This document shows, one piece after another, positions 25,287-35,259 of a stretch of 42,328 nucleotides of DNA. A program made the translations under genes and the position numbers. The notes under the pieces are model-generated. The model was not told the origin of the DNA. It ran no database searches and saw only the letters and a list, made by a program, of their open reading frames with translations. The stretch is from Bermanella sp. (lineage in GTDB: Bacteria; Pseudomonadota; Gammaproteobacteria; Pseudomonadales; Oceanobacteraceae): NCBI GenBank assembly GCA_029938135.1, contig JAPYOO010000013.1, positions 1-42,328 of the forward strand. Reading direction: 5' to 3'. How positions within the stretch are numbered: position 1 is the stretch's first letter; every line of letters begins with the position of its first letter.

Positions 25287-26318
25287 TCATCGCTGAGATA
25301 GCTTCACAGCCGAGATAGCTTCAGCAGCATCGGCAATCAATTTAGGGCCTTTGTATATAAAGCCACTGTATACCTGGACCAAATCAGCCCCCGATTGAAT
25401 CTTTTCAGCTGCAGCAGCACCATCTAAGATACCCCCCACGCCTATAATTGGCATTTTTCCATCCAATGCCTCGCTTAACCATTTAATCACCTGATCAGAG
25501 CGCTCTTTTACTGGCGCCCCCGACAAACCACCCGCTTCATTTGCAAATGGGTGACCCGCAACGGCTTCACGATCCAACGTTGTGTTAGTCGCAATGACAC
25601 CGTCCATTTGATTTTCCAATAAAGTGTTAGCCACTAAGATTGTTTCGTCTTGATCCATATCAGGGGCTATTTTCACAAGAATAGGCGTGTATTTACCATG
25701 CTGTTGCTGTAGACGCAGCTGGCACTTTTTAATAGTCGCCAGTAATGACTTAAGAGAATCACCAAATTGTAAGGTGCGTAAACCCGGAGTATTGGGGCTA
25801 GAAATATTCACCGTAACGTAATCGGCATGCTCATAGACTTTTTCTAAGCAAATTTCATAATCACGATCAGCATTTTCCACCGCCGTGTCGAAATTTTTAC
25901 CAATATTTATGCCCAGCACGCCTTTATACTTACTCTTTTTCACTTGAGCGATGAGGTGATCCACCCCTTTATTATTAAAACCCATACGGTTAATAATGGC
26001 ATTATGCTCTGGCAGGCGAAATAGACGAGGTTTAGGATTGCCGTCTTGTGGGCGTGGGGTAATGGTCCCTATCTCAATAAACCCAAAACCCAAGCTGCCT
26101 AATGCATCAATATAATCGCCATTTTTATCTAGACCAGCAGCCAACCCTACTGGGTTAGTAAATTTCAAACCTAGCAACTCAATGGGTTGCGCGGGTATCT
26201 TAGGGGTAAATAAACGTAAAACCCCCATGCGCTTGGCAGCACCCAATAATTCTAGAGTCAGTTCGTGGGAAGTTTCAGCGTTTAACTTGAACAACAATTT
26301 TAGGATTAAATCGTACAC
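25287..26318 (-). CDS. pyrD: Dihydroorotate dehydrogenase PyrD, class 2 (quinone)
   Basis: A 343-residue membrane-associated flavoenzyme that oxidises dihydroorotate to orotate in pyrimidine synthesis, with quinone as acceptor. The N-terminal amphipathic extension ([22 protein letters not shown]) is the class 2 membrane-binding region. FMN and substrate motifs are [35 protein letters not shown] (catalytic serine) and GVGGILDG. The start is GTG, which places the N-terminus exactly as in known PyrD proteins; AGGG lies upstream. It is transcribed as a single gene. Confidence 0.97.
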   Translation of the reverse strand: MYDLILKLLFKLNAETSHELTLELLGAAKRMGVLRLFTPKIPAQPIELLGLKFTNPVGLAAGLDKNGDYIDALGSLGFGFIEIGTITPRPQDGNPKPRLFRLPEHNAIINRMGFNNKGVDHLIAQVKKSKYKGVLGINIGKNFDTAVENADRDYEICLEKVYEHADYVTVNISSPNTPGLRTLQFGDSLKSLLATIKKCQLRLQQQHGKYTPILVKIAPDMDQDETILVANTLLENQMDGVIATNTTLDREAVAGHPFANEAGGLSGAPVKERSDQVIKWLSEALDGKMPIIGVGGILDGAAAAEKIQSGADLVQVYSGFIYKGPKLIADAAEAISAVKLSQR

Positions 26319-26462
26319 ATGAGGACCCTGTTAAAAAATGCGGCGCTTATTATATAGAAAGCGCTTACTAAAAAATGCATTCCTTAAATAAAAAACGAAA
26401 TAACTGCTACAAACTAGCCAACAGGCCACTGAAACAGCTCAAAACAAATAAATTGCTGTGCG

Positions 26463-26687
26463 TTAAGCAATTCTCATGACGGACTCAAACTTATTATGCT
26501 TGCCAAATTGAATTAAAAATCGACCATGAATGCCGTCATGCCCTATAAATGACCACAAAATTCGCACCGGAAAACGAATGCTGCGACCATCGCTTGTTTG
26601 AGCATAAACAGACTCAACCCCCTGATAGGCCTTTTGCACCTCTTCTTGAGAGATATGAATATCCACTTCTACGCTAGAGCTTGCCAT
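26463..26687 (-). CDS. DUF2835 protein
   Basis: About 74 residues. The conserved block GVESVYAQTSDGRSIRFPVRILWSFIGHDGIHGRFLIQFGKHNKFESV matches DUF2835, a small cytoplasmic family of unknown function. The start is uncertain. ATG 26687 gives the usual family length. ATG 26711 adds eight residues and has CCAGG close by. It follows gdhB by about 90 nt on the same strand and could be cotranscribed. Confidence 0.8.
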   Translation of the reverse strand: MASSSVEVDIHISQEEVQKAYQGVESVYAQTSDGRSIRFPVRILWSFIGHDGIHGRFLIQFGKHNKFESVMRIA

Positions 26688-26777
26688 CTCACTTGCTTGG
26701 TAGCACCCCATAAACCTGGTCCCCAATATATGTTACAGGCCGACCTCTAACTGGCGCTGTTATTATGTCCATTAATA

Positions 26778-29700
26778 TTAGTGTTCGCTGGCCAGCCGGC
26801 TTGCTTGCGCTAAGTCCAGCAACTCTCGTAAAGCCACAGAGAATACTGAGAAATCATCGATCTGACTTTCCCGCAGTTCCGCCACCATATTACGCCAACG
26901 GGTGATCATAGGCTCACTCAAATTAAGCCAGGCCTCCATGCGGGCTTTAATATCCCCATCCGGCATAGTGTTTATAACGCTCACCGTCAGAGTCCGTTGC
27001 TGCCAATCTAGATCATCACGATAGGTTTCACGAGCCAACGCCTGCCAATGACTCAGTACTGGCATGGCATTAAGCTGCTCTAAGAACCATTCTAAGTCTA
27101 GATTGCAACCCACCTTATAATACGTGGCGGCCACATCTTCAGCGCTGCGCTGGGTTTGCTCGGCCCCCTCAATAATACTCAAAGCTGAAAACATATTATT
27201 GGTGCCCGCCACGGTACTGGCTAATTCTTTAGGCACACCCGCCTTAATTAATTGATCATAGTATTTCTGCCAGGTTTGTTTACCCTCACCGGCCAGCAAC
27301 TCTGCCAAATGACTGCTAATTTCCACCGCCCTCTCTCTAAAACGCTCCACTTCTTCAGGTACATTGATATCACGACGACGGTTACGTAAGAACCATCGGC
27401 TTCCTCTTCTAACCAGACGCATAAGGCTAGACATCATTTTTTCTTGAATCTCCGTACTCACCTTATAATCTAAAGCTTCTATTTGATGCCATATCTCATC
27501 CATGCTAAATACATCTCTTGCAGCTGCATACGCTTTCACAATGGCACTGATATCTGCCCCGGTACTATCGCGCATGCGATTCACATAAGTAATGCCCATG
27601 CGATTAACCATTTCATTGGCCAATTGCGTGGCAACAATTTCGCTTCGCAGCTGATGCGCATAAAGTGCTTCAGGAAAACGCTCTACTAGAGCTTGAGGAA
27701 AAGCACTTTCGATGGATTTTGCTAAATATTCATTCTGGGAAATTTTCGGTTCATTCAACAGCTCTTTCAAGTCCCCTTTAATATAGCTAATTAATACCGA
27801 TAACTCCGGACGCGTAAGTCCTTGCTGCTGAGTTTTTCGTTCATCCAATTCTTCTTCACTGGGCAAGAACTCCATTTCTCTGTTTAACTTACCCTGCTCT
27901 TCCAATTCATTCATCAGGCGCCGATATTCATTGGTTCGAGTTTTGGCTTCCCGGTAAGCCAAGGCAATGGCCTGAGTTTGCCGATAATTATTCATCAGCA
28001 CCTGCTCGGATACTTGATCCGTCATTTTCTCTAAAAACCCATTACGCTGCTTAACCGTAAGGTCACCCGCGTTGACTAACGTATTCAGTAAAATTTTAAT
28101 ATTCACTTCATGGTCAGAGCAATCTACTCCAGCAGCATTATCAATAAAGTCAGTAAATGATGCACCGTCCTTACTTAAGGCAAATTCAATACGTGCTCGC
28201 TGGGTAACACCTAAATTCCCCCCTTCACCAATCACCTTTGCCTGCAGTTGTTTGCCATTAATACGTAAACTGTCGTTGGCTTTATCGCCGGCGTCATTAT
28301 CACTTTCGGTGCTGGCTTTCACATACGTACCAATGCCGCCATTCCATATTAAGTCTACCGGCGCTTTTAGAAGTGCTGTAATCAAGTCGTTAGGCGATAA
28401 TTTATCTGCCTGAATATGAAAACATTCCTTCATTTGCGTACTAATTTGAATAGACTTTGAAGCGCGCTTAAATATAGCCCCACCTTCAGAAATCAACTCA
28501 CTATCGTAATCACTCCATGCACTGCGTGGCATTTCAAATAGGCGCTGACGCTCATTGAAATTAGCTTCGCCATCTATGGGATTCGGGTCGATAAAGATAT
28601 GCATATGATTAAAAGCCGCCACTAGCTGTATGTGCTTAGAACACAACATGCCATTACCAAATACATCGCCCGCCATGTCTCCAATGGCAATCACCGAAAA
28701 GTCATCATTTTGAACATCCACACCACGCTCACGAAAGTGCCTCTGCACAGAGACCCAAGCTCCTTTAGCCGTGATGCCCATTTTTTTATGGTCATAACCT
28801 ACACTGCCACCACTGGCAAATGCATCCCCTAACCAAAAACCACGCTCGATGGCTATATTGTTAGAGATATCTGAAAAAGTAGCCGTACCCTTGTCGGCCG
28901 CCACCACTAAATAGGGGTCATCTTCATCATGGCGCAGCACTTGCTCGGGTGGAATAACATCACCCTCTAATAAATTATCAGTAATGTCCAAAAGGCCAGA
29001 GATAAAGGTCTTATAACATTCTATGCCTTCAGCCAAAAAGGCATCGCGATCACCTTCAGGCAGACATTTAGCAATAAAACCGCCCTTGGCACCCACAGGT
29101 ACAATCACTGAATTTTTAACCTGCTGGGCTTTTACTAAACCTAACACTTCAGTACGAAAATCCTCTGCACGATCCGACCAACGCAACCCGCCTCGTGCCA
29201 CCTTACCACCACGTAAATGCACCCCCTCCACCCGGGGGCTATACACAAATATTTCAAACATAGGTTTCGGTAGTGGCATATCCGAAATTTCATGAGGGCT
29301 TAACTTGAACGAAAAATAGGCTTTCAGTTCGTTATCGCTATTTTTTTGGAAAAAGTTAGTGCGTAAAGTAGCGGCAATAAGCTCGTGGTAACGACGAAAA
29401 ATCCTGTCCTCGTTAATGCTTTCTACTTGATCTAAAACTTCTGCAAACTGAGCATCCATTTTTTTCAATTGCTTAGTTTGCACTTCGCTATTTTTATTTG
29501 AAAGATCAAAACGTGTTTGAAAGTAACGTACAATAAAAGATGTTAAATCCGAATATTTACACAAACTATCGGCAATGAAACTCTCTGAAAATCCAAAACG
29601 TATTTGCTTCATATAACGAGCATAAGCACGTAAAAGTGCAACATCACGCCAATCTATTTTGGCCCCTAACAACAACCGATTAAAACTGTCATTTTCCGCC

Positions 29701-31628
29701 TTACCAAACCAAATAGCGCGAAAAGCATCCTGAAATTGCTCTTTGCTTGCGTGTAGGTCAATGTTATCACCAAACGTATACACCAACGTAAAGTCGTGTA
29801 TCCAAAACTGTTTACCGTCGGTACGTGTTAATCCATAAGGATTTTCACCTATCACCCTTAAACCCATATTTTCTAAAATAGGTATAACGTCTGACAAGGG
29901 TAATAAATCGTTAGGTTTGTAAAGTTTGAACTTAAAGAAGTTACCGCTATCGGCTACATTTCGATATAAACTCATGGCAATGTCGTGATCGTTTTTAATA
30001 GTAGATACATGCTGAATATCGACTACCGCCGTACGAGATGTAAACGTTTCGCGGTAGCTGGCACCAAACGCATTACGGTAAGATTGAAAGTATTGATTGC
30101 CCTTTTCTTCACCCACACCATCAACCAGCGCCGACATCAGATCATCTTGCCATGACAATGCCACTGCCTGAATATCTTTTTCAATACGCTGCGCATCAAA
30201 CTCAACGACTTTATCAGGGTCAAGACGTAGACTAAAATGGGTGCGCGCTAAAATAGATTCCGAAAAGAATGTGGTGAATTCCACATCCCTTGGCGCAAAA
30301 GCGTCCACCAAAATGGCCTGCATCCTTTGGCGTAATTCAGTGCTGTATAAATCTCTTGGCACATACACCACACATGATAAAAATTTATTCAGTGCATCAC
30401 AGCGAATAAATATTTTAGTGCGTCTACGTTCCTGAATATTTAATATACCCACCGCAGTGTCAGTTAACTGCTCTACATCGGTATGGAATAACTCATCTCT
30501 TGGATAAACATCTAAAATATGGCGTAATTCTTTGCCATTATGACTAATACTGCCTAAACCACTGCGCTCAATTACCGCCAGGGCTTTATTTCGTACAATT
30601 GGAATATTAAATGGTGATTCACTGTAAACGGTAGAGGTAAATAACCCTAAGAAACGACGTCCGCCCAGCACTTGCCCATTTTTATCAATATGTTTCACAA
30701 TCACATAGTCTGGATATGCAGGACGATGAATTCGTGAACGCCGCCCTGATTTACTCATGGTAATTAATTGCGGGGACAGTATGAGGTTTTTTACATTTTC
30801 AGATAGATCATCCACCACCATTTTATCCGGGCCATGCAGATCATGTTTAAAAATGCCACTAACGCTTTTATTATCCCGCGTGATGATACTTTTACCGTCC
30901 TTGACCTCAACAATAAAATCTTCACAGGCTAAAAAAGTAAAATGATTATCTTTCAGCCACTTCATGAAGGCCATAGCTTCATTGGTATCATTTTGGGTAA
31001 ATGGGCCACTGCTGTCTTTAATCCATTGAACCGCTTGCTCACTTTTATCAATAAACGATTGATAATCATCCACCAACAATTCAATTTCATTAATAATTTC
31101 TTGCAGTGAAGTTGTTAAATCTTTGAGCGTTTTATTGTCAGTATGTAAATCCACTTCAATATAAATAACCGCTTCTTGGGACGCTGCATCCGTGTCAAAA
31201 CTATTGCCCTGATCCAGTTGACCTGAAGCATTACGCGAGATAGGCAAAACCGCATGATTAATAAAGTGAATCGACATGTCCCGTCGATTTAATTCCATGC
31301 GAACAGAGTCCACTAAAAACGGCATATCTTTTTGCACAATCTCGACAATCGTGTGGGGAGATTGCCAGCCATGTTCTTCAAAATCGGGGTTAAATACCCT
31401 TATCTTACTGCCGTCTTTAGACTTTTGTAGGAAGCTCCAACAGGCTAATGTCGCACCATAAAGATCATCCATCTTGCGGCTATCCAATTCATTAACCGGG
31501 GTCGCCGCGTAATATATGTGAGTAAACTGCTCGATCGCACGAATCTGGTCTTTGGGTACTGTCTCGGTTAAACGCTCTACAAGCTTAATTATTTGAGGGT
31601 GAACACCCTTTATTACCGATGTATTCAT
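26778..31628 (-). CDS. gdhB: Large NAD-dependent glutamate dehydrogenase
   Basis: A 1616-residue protein of the 180-kDa NAD-GDH class, which deaminates glutamate to 2-oxoglutarate. N-terminal ACT-like regulatory regions (VDSVRMELNRRDMSIHFINHAVLPI and others) are followed by the catalytic core. The core shows LRGGKVARGGLRWSDRAEDFRTEVLGLVKAQQVKNSVIVP in pieces, VGAKGGFIAK with the substrate lysine, GDMAGDVFGNGML for NAD binding and WNGGIGTYVKAS. The helical C-terminal third (RTKTQQQGLTRPELSVL onward) is typical. Such enzymes are allosterically controlled by amino acids. It pairs with amt and alaA in nitrogen and glutamate metabolism. Confidence 0.97.
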   Translation of the reverse strand: MNTSVIKGVHPQIIKLVERLTETVPKDQIRAIEQFTHIYYAATPVNELDSRKMDDLYGATLACWSFLQKSKDGSKIRVFNPDFEEHGWQSPHTIVEIVQKDMPFLVDSVRMELNRRDMSIHFINHAVLPISRNASGQLDQGNSFDTDAASQEAVIYIEVDLHTDNKTLKDLTTSLQEIINEIELLVDDYQSFIDKSEQAVQWIKDSSGPFTQNDTNEAMAFMKWLKDNHFTFLACEDFIVEVKDGKSIITRDNKSVSGIFKHDLHGPDKMVVDDLSENVKNLILSPQLITMSKSGRRSRIHRPAYPDYVIVKHIDKNGQVLGGRRFLGLFTSTVYSESPFNIPIVRNKALAVIERSGLGSISHNGKELRHILDVYPRDELFHTDVEQLTDTAVGILNIQERRRTKIFIRCDALNKFLSCVVYVPRDLYSTELRQRMQAILVDAFAPRDVEFTTFFSESILARTHFSLRLDPDKVVEFDAQRIEKDIQAVALSWQDDLMSALVDGVGEEKGNQYFQSYRNAFGASYRETFTSRTAVVDIQHVSTIKNDHDIAMSLYRNVADSGNFFKFKLYKPNDLLPLSDVIPILENMGLRVIGENPYGLTRTDGKQFWIHDFTLVYTFGDNIDLHASKEQFQDAFRAIWFGKAENDSFNRLLLGAKIDWRDVALLRAYARYMKQIRFGFSESFIADSLCKYSDLTSFIVRYFQTRFDLSNKNSEVQTKQLKKMDAQFAEVLDQVESINEDRIFRRYHELIAATLRTNFFQKNSDNELKAYFSFKLSPHEISDMPLPKPMFEIFVYSPRVEGVHLRGGKVARGGLRWSDRAEDFRTEVLGLVKAQQVKNSVIVPVGAKGGFIAKCLPEGDRDAFLAEGIECYKTFISGLLDITDNLLEGDVIPPEQVLRHDEDDPYLVVAADKGTATFSDISNNIAIERGFWLGDAFASGGSVGYDHKKMGITAKGAWVSVQRHFRERGVDVQNDDFSVIAIGDMAGDVFGNGMLCSKHIQLVAAFNHMHIFIDPNPIDGEANFNERQRLFEMPRSAWSDYDSELISEGGAIFKRASKSIQISTQMKECFHIQADKLSPNDLITALLKAPVDLIWNGGIGTYVKASTESDNDAGDKANDSLRINGKQLQAKVIGEGGNLGVTQRARIEFALSKDGASFTDFIDNAAGVDCSDHEVNIKILLNTLVNAGDLTVKQRNGFLEKMTDQVSEQVLMNNYRQTQAIALAYREAKTRTNEYRRLMNELEEQGKLNREMEFLPSEEELDERKTQQQGLTRPELSVLISYIKGDLKELLNEPKISQNEYLAKSIESAFPQALVERFPEALYAHQLRSEIVATQLANEMVNRMGITYVNRMRDSTGADISAIVKAYAAARDVFSMDEIWHQIEALDYKVSTEIQEKMMSSLMRLVRRGSRWFLRNRRRDINVPEEVERFRERAVEISSHLAELLAGEGKQTWQKYYDQLIKAGVPKELASTVAGTNNMFSALSIIEGAEQTQRSAEDVAATYYKVGCNLDLEWFLEQLNAMPVLSHWQALARETYRDDLDWQQRTLTVSVINTMPDGDIKARMEAWLNLSEPMITRWRNMVAELRESQIDDFSVFSVALRELLDLAQASRLASEH

Positions 31629-31848
31629 ATTTTTCTCAATATCTCTTAATCCCTTATAGCTAAATGATAGTGTATAGTCACAAAATCGCCTGTTTGCTGA
31701 CTCAACTCATTTTTTGACGTTTTTCTGTCCTTAAACGAAACTCTTAGCTCCTAAAAGACTCAAATGCTTCCTAGCCCTTGACCCATGCTGGAATGTTTAT
31801 AAAATGCACGACAAAGCCCAACAAAAACAAGAACTTGGAAATGTATCC

Positions 31849-32811
31849 ATGAACAACCGTGAGCACATAGCGGCGCTACAAGCCAGCCTTCAAGAGCAAA
31901 TCATTGGCCAGCCTGATCTAGTTAATGCCCTCTTAATTGCATTATTGGCCGATGGACACCTTTTAGTAGAAGGCGCACCAGGCCTTGCTAAGACTAAAGC
32001 CATTAAAACTCTGGCGGATAACATTGAAGCGGATTACCAGCGCATTCAATTTACCCCTGACTTATTGCCAGCCGATATTACGGGGTCCGAAATCTACCGC
32101 GCCCAAAGCGGCGAGTTTGTATTTCAAAACGGCCCTATCTTTAACAACCTTGTATTGGCCGATGAAATCAACCGCGCGCCTGCCAAAGTGCAATCGGCAT
32201 TATTAGAAGCCATGGCTGAACGCCAAGTCAGTGTGGCCGGCACCACCTATGAATTAGATGAATTATTTTTAGTAATGGCCACCCAAAACCCCATTGAGCA
32301 AGAAGGCACCTACCCTTTGCCAGAAGCTCAGCTTGACCGTTTTTTAATGCATGTGCGCATTGATTACCCCGATGCCAAATCTGAAACCGAAATTTTACGT
32401 CTGGCACGCGGAGAAGCGAAGGCTGGCCGCAGCCCCATGCCAGAGACGAAACTGAGTTCTGCTAGCATTTTTGCTGCTCGCCAAGAAGTATTAGCCATCC
32501 ATTTAAGTGATCGAGTTGAGGAATACATCATTCAACTGATTATGGCGACTCGTAACCCTCAAGGTTACGGAGACGACCTAGCCAGTTGGTTAGAGTATGG
32601 ATCTAGCCCACGCGGTACTATCGCGTTAGATCGTTGCGCTCGTGCACATGCTTGGCTAGCGGGCCGTGATTATGTCAGCCCAGATGATGTGCAGGCCGTG
32701 TTACATCCGGTATTACGCCATCGCCTATTAGTCAGTTTTGATGCTGAAGCATCAGGCATGAATACTGACCGCATCATAAACGAACTTATCTTACGGGTGG
32801 CTGTGCCTTAG
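31849..32811 (+). CDS. MoxR-family AAA+ ATPase
   Basis: A 320-residue MoxR ATPase that starts the Bat operon. Walker A is EGAPGLAKTK, Walker B is NLVLADEINRAP, and the sensor region is VMATQNPIEQEGTYPLPEAQLDRF, all hallmarks of MoxR. The lid ends in SPRGTIALDRCARAHAWLAGRDYVSPDDVQAVLHPVLRHR. Family members act as chaperone-like motors for VWA-domain partners, which follow here. ATG 31849 matches the family N-terminus; an ATG at 31804 would add 15 residues. Confidence 0.95.
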   Translation: MNNREHIAALQASLQEQIIGQPDLVNALLIALLADGHLLVEGAPGLAKTKAIKTLADNIEADYQRIQFTPDLLPADITGSEIYRAQSGEFVFQNGPIFNNLVLADEINRAPAKVQSALLEAMAERQVSVAGTTYELDELFLVMATQNPIEQEGTYPLPEAQLDRFLMHVRIDYPDAKSETEILRLARGEAKAGRSPMPETKLSSASIFAARQEVLAIHLSDRVEEYIIQLIMATRNPQGYGDDLASWLEYGSSPRGTIALDRCARAHAWLAGRDYVSPDDVQAVLHPVLRHRLLVSFDAEASGMNTDRIINELILRVAVP

Positions 32812-32818
32812 ACCTGTC

Positions 32819-33802
32819 ATGATGAAATCAAACGCCATCACCGATCCGCAGCACTACCTGCACGGTTTTTTTGTGCCCAGCGCCATCACCGATGAACACC
32901 AACTGACTCAGTTGCGTTTATTGGCAAAGCGACTGCGCCTTGCCAGCTTGCCTCAGCTTAATAGCTTATTGGCCGGCTCCCACATGAGCCGCCAAAAAGG
33001 GCGAGGGTTGGATTTAGATCAATTAAGGATCTATCAGCCTGGCGACGATATTCGCAGCATTGATTGGCGAGTGACCGCTCGTACTCAAAAACCCCATACC
33101 CGAGTCTATAAAGAAGAACGTGAACGGCCGGTGATGATCTTATGTGATCAACGTAGCCCCATGTTCTTTGGCAGCCAACGCAGTTTTAAATCGGTTGTGG
33201 CCGCACAATGCACCGCTCTAATTGCTTGGGCAGCGCTTGATCACGGGGACCGAGTAGGGGCTGTGATCATGGGTGATCACAAAGAGGCTGATTTCAGACC
33301 GAAACAACGTACTAGCCATGTGCTCAATATTTTAAAAAACATCAATGAATTTAATAAGCAGTTAGCGCAGCCTGCTGACAACACTTCCCAAACTACAGAT
33401 ATAAAACTGTCATTGAGTGATAGCCTAAGCCACTTAAAACGCAGCCTTAAACCGGGAACTACGTTGTACATCATCAGTGACTTTTTTGATTTAAGTGAAC
33501 ACGACAAGTCCGCCCTGTTCGCCCTTAAACGCCATAATCATGTTGTTGCCCTACAAGTATTTGACCCCTTAGAACGCACCGCTCCACCCAGCGGGCTTTA
33601 TGCGGTAACCGATGGTAAAGGCCAAGGCTTTTTAGACACACAAAACAATCAAGCCATGCAGTCTTACTCTCAAGCCGTAAGCGCATTTCAGCAAGGCATT
33701 GAAAATACCTTTAAATCACTGGGCATTGGCCATCAACAAATAAATGCAGGGGAAATCCCGTTCGCAGCCATTAAGTTAGCTCTGGAACAAAGGGGCCGAT
33801 AA
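32819..33802 (+). CDS. DUF58 protein
   Basis: A 327-residue soluble protein with the DUF58 signature SRQKGRGLDLDQLRIYQPGDDIRSIDWRVTART. A VWA-like fold follows, in which ERPVMILCDQRSPMFFG replaces the usual DxSxS metal site. DUF58 proteins are standard partners of MoxR ATPases. The ATG lies 8 nt after the moxR stop with no clear ribosome site, so it is probably translated by coupling. The role in the complex is unknown. Confidence 0.93.
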   Translation: MMKSNAITDPQHYLHGFFVPSAITDEHQLTQLRLLAKRLRLASLPQLNSLLAGSHMSRQKGRGLDLDQLRIYQPGDDIRSIDWRVTARTQKPHTRVYKEERERPVMILCDQRSPMFFGSQRSFKSVVAAQCTALIAWAALDHGDRVGAVIMGDHKEADFRPKQRTSHVLNILKNINEFNKQLAQPADNTSQTTDIKLSLSDSLSHLKRSLKPGTTLYIISDFFDLSEHDKSALFALKRHNHVVALQVFDPLERTAPPSGLYAVTDGKGQGFLDTQNNQAMQSYSQAVSAFQQGIENTFKSLGIGHQQINAGEIPFAAIKLALEQRGR

Positions 33803-34237
33803 ATGAATCCATTAGATCAACTCAAAGACATCCATTTACCCGCCGATGCCTCTATGTGGCCTTTAGCATGGCCATGGTGGGTATTATTCAGTGCAGTAGC
33901 TGTAACAATCGTACTGGCTATTTACTTTAAGCGTAAAAATGTTTGGCGCAAGCAAGCGCTATTGCAATTGAACGTCATCGACAGTGCCAATAAACTTCAG
34001 TGCATTAAAGATTGCAACCGCTTGCTAAAGCAAGTGGCTTTACTTAGATTCGGCCAACAATGCGCGTCTCTTAGCGGGCAAAAATGGTTAGATTTTTTAG
34101 ACAGTAAAGTCAAACAGCCTATTTTTAATCCAAGCCTTGCGCAGTTTGCCAGTGCCGTTGATCAAGTGGACACCGCCATTGATCCAGCAGCCGTAAAACA
34201 AGCCGCTGCGTTATGGATAAGGAAACATTCATGTTAA
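33803..34237 (+). CDS. DUF4381 membrane protein
   Basis: A 144-residue protein with one transmembrane segment near the N-terminus (WPLAWPWWVLFSAVAVTIVLAIYF) and a basic cytoplasmic region (KRKNVWRKQ) with a helical C-terminal domain, the DUF4381 layout. Its ATG directly follows the stop of the DUF58 gene, and its end overlaps the batA start by 7 nt. It is found only with MoxR/Bat operons, as far as I know, and probably anchors the complex. Confidence 0.9.
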   Translation: MNPLDQLKDIHLPADASMWPLAWPWWVLFSAVAVTIVLAIYFKRKNVWRKQALLQLNVIDSANKLQCIKDCNRLLKQVALLRFGQQCASLSGQKWLDFLDSKVKQPIFNPSLAQFASAVDQVDTAIDPAAVKQAAALWIRKHSC

Positions 34238-35259
34238 GTCTTCAATGGCCATTAATGTTACTGGCCTTACCTTTACCCTTTTTGGTATATCGTTTTGCCC
34301 CCGCATTTAAAACCGAACAAAGTCAGGTTTTTGCACCCAGTTTAATGATGTTAGCCGATCAAAAAGAACAGCAAACATCCAACCCCCATATAAGCGTTTG
34401 GATTTTGGCTATATTGGCGTGGATTTTGTTAGTCATCGCCGCTGCCCGCCCGACTTTTGTGGGCGAACCACAAGCCATTACCAGCAGTGATCGCAATATG
34501 ATGTTAGCGGTGGATTTATCTGGCAGCATGAAAGAAGAAGACATGTCCTTTCAGGGCCGTTTAGTAAACCGACTGCAAACCGTAAAGGCGGTGCTCACTG
34601 ATTTCATAAAAAAACGTGAAGGCGACCGGCTAGGGCTGATATTATTTGGCACTAAAGCCTATGTGCAAACACCGCTTACTTTTGACTTGCACACATTACA
34701 AATTTTATTAGATGAAGCCACGTTTGGACTGGCAGGACGTAAAACCGCCATCGGCGATGCCATTGGTTTATCGGTGAAACGATTATTAGATTTACCAGAG
34801 TCCAATCGCGTTTTAATTATATTAACCGACGGCCAAAATACAGCTGGTGAAATTGAACCGCTACAAGCCGCTAAACTTGCGCAACAAGCAGGGGTTAAAA
34901 TTTATACCATTGGCATAGGTGCCGATGAATTAGTAGTACAAGGTTTTTTTGGCCCTAAGCGCATTAATCCTAGTCGCGACCTGGATGAAGTCACGCTAAC
35001 CACCATAGCGCAAGATACGGGCGGCCAATATTACCGCGCCCGCAACCTTGAAGAATTAGAACAAATTTATACTGAATTGGATTCATTAGAAGCGATTGAA
35101 ATGGAAGAGCAAAGTATTCGTCCCGAGAAGTCCCTTTTTCACTTCCCATTGGGATTGGCCCTGTTACTCGCCTTATTTGTGTATTTGCTGCAATTGCCCA
35201 CCATTAATAAATGGCTAGAAAGCATAACAGGCACTATTAAGGGGAAAGCCCATGTCTGA
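34231..35259 (+). CDS. batA: BatA-type VWA membrane protein
   Basis: A 342-residue inner-membrane protein. Hydrophobic helices flank a periplasmic VWA domain: LMLLALPLPFLVYRF and ISVWILAILAWILLVIAAARP at the N-terminus, and FPLGLALLLALFVYLLQLP at the C-terminus. The MIDAS metal site is DLSGS (Asp95, Ser97, Ser99), with TDGQNTAGE as the fourth/fifth loop. ATG 34231 is used because AAGGA is 7 nt upstream; an ATG at 34213 has none. In Bacteroides such proteins affect aerotolerance; elsewhere the role is linked to envelope stress. Confidence 0.93.
   Translation: MLSLQWPLMLLALPLPFLVYRFAPAFKTEQSQVFAPSLMMLADQKEQQTSNPHISVWILAILAWILLVIAAARPTFVGEPQAITSSDRNMMLAVDLSGSMKEEDMSFQGRLVNRLQTVKAVLTDFIKKREGDRLGLILFGTKAYVQTPLTFDLHTLQILLDEATFGLAGRKTAIGDAIGLSVKRLLDLPESNRVLIILTDGQNTAGEIEPLQAAKLAQQAGVKIYTIGIGADELVVQGFFGPKRINPSRDLDEVTLTTIAQDTGGQYYRARNLEELEQIYTELDSLEAIEMEEQSIRPEKSLFHFPLGLALLLALFVYLLQLPTINKWLESITGTIKGKAHV

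Noticed and set aside
28072-28413. 113-codon plus-strand frame
   Set aside because: Antisense to the gdhB coding region, which is conserved and complete there.
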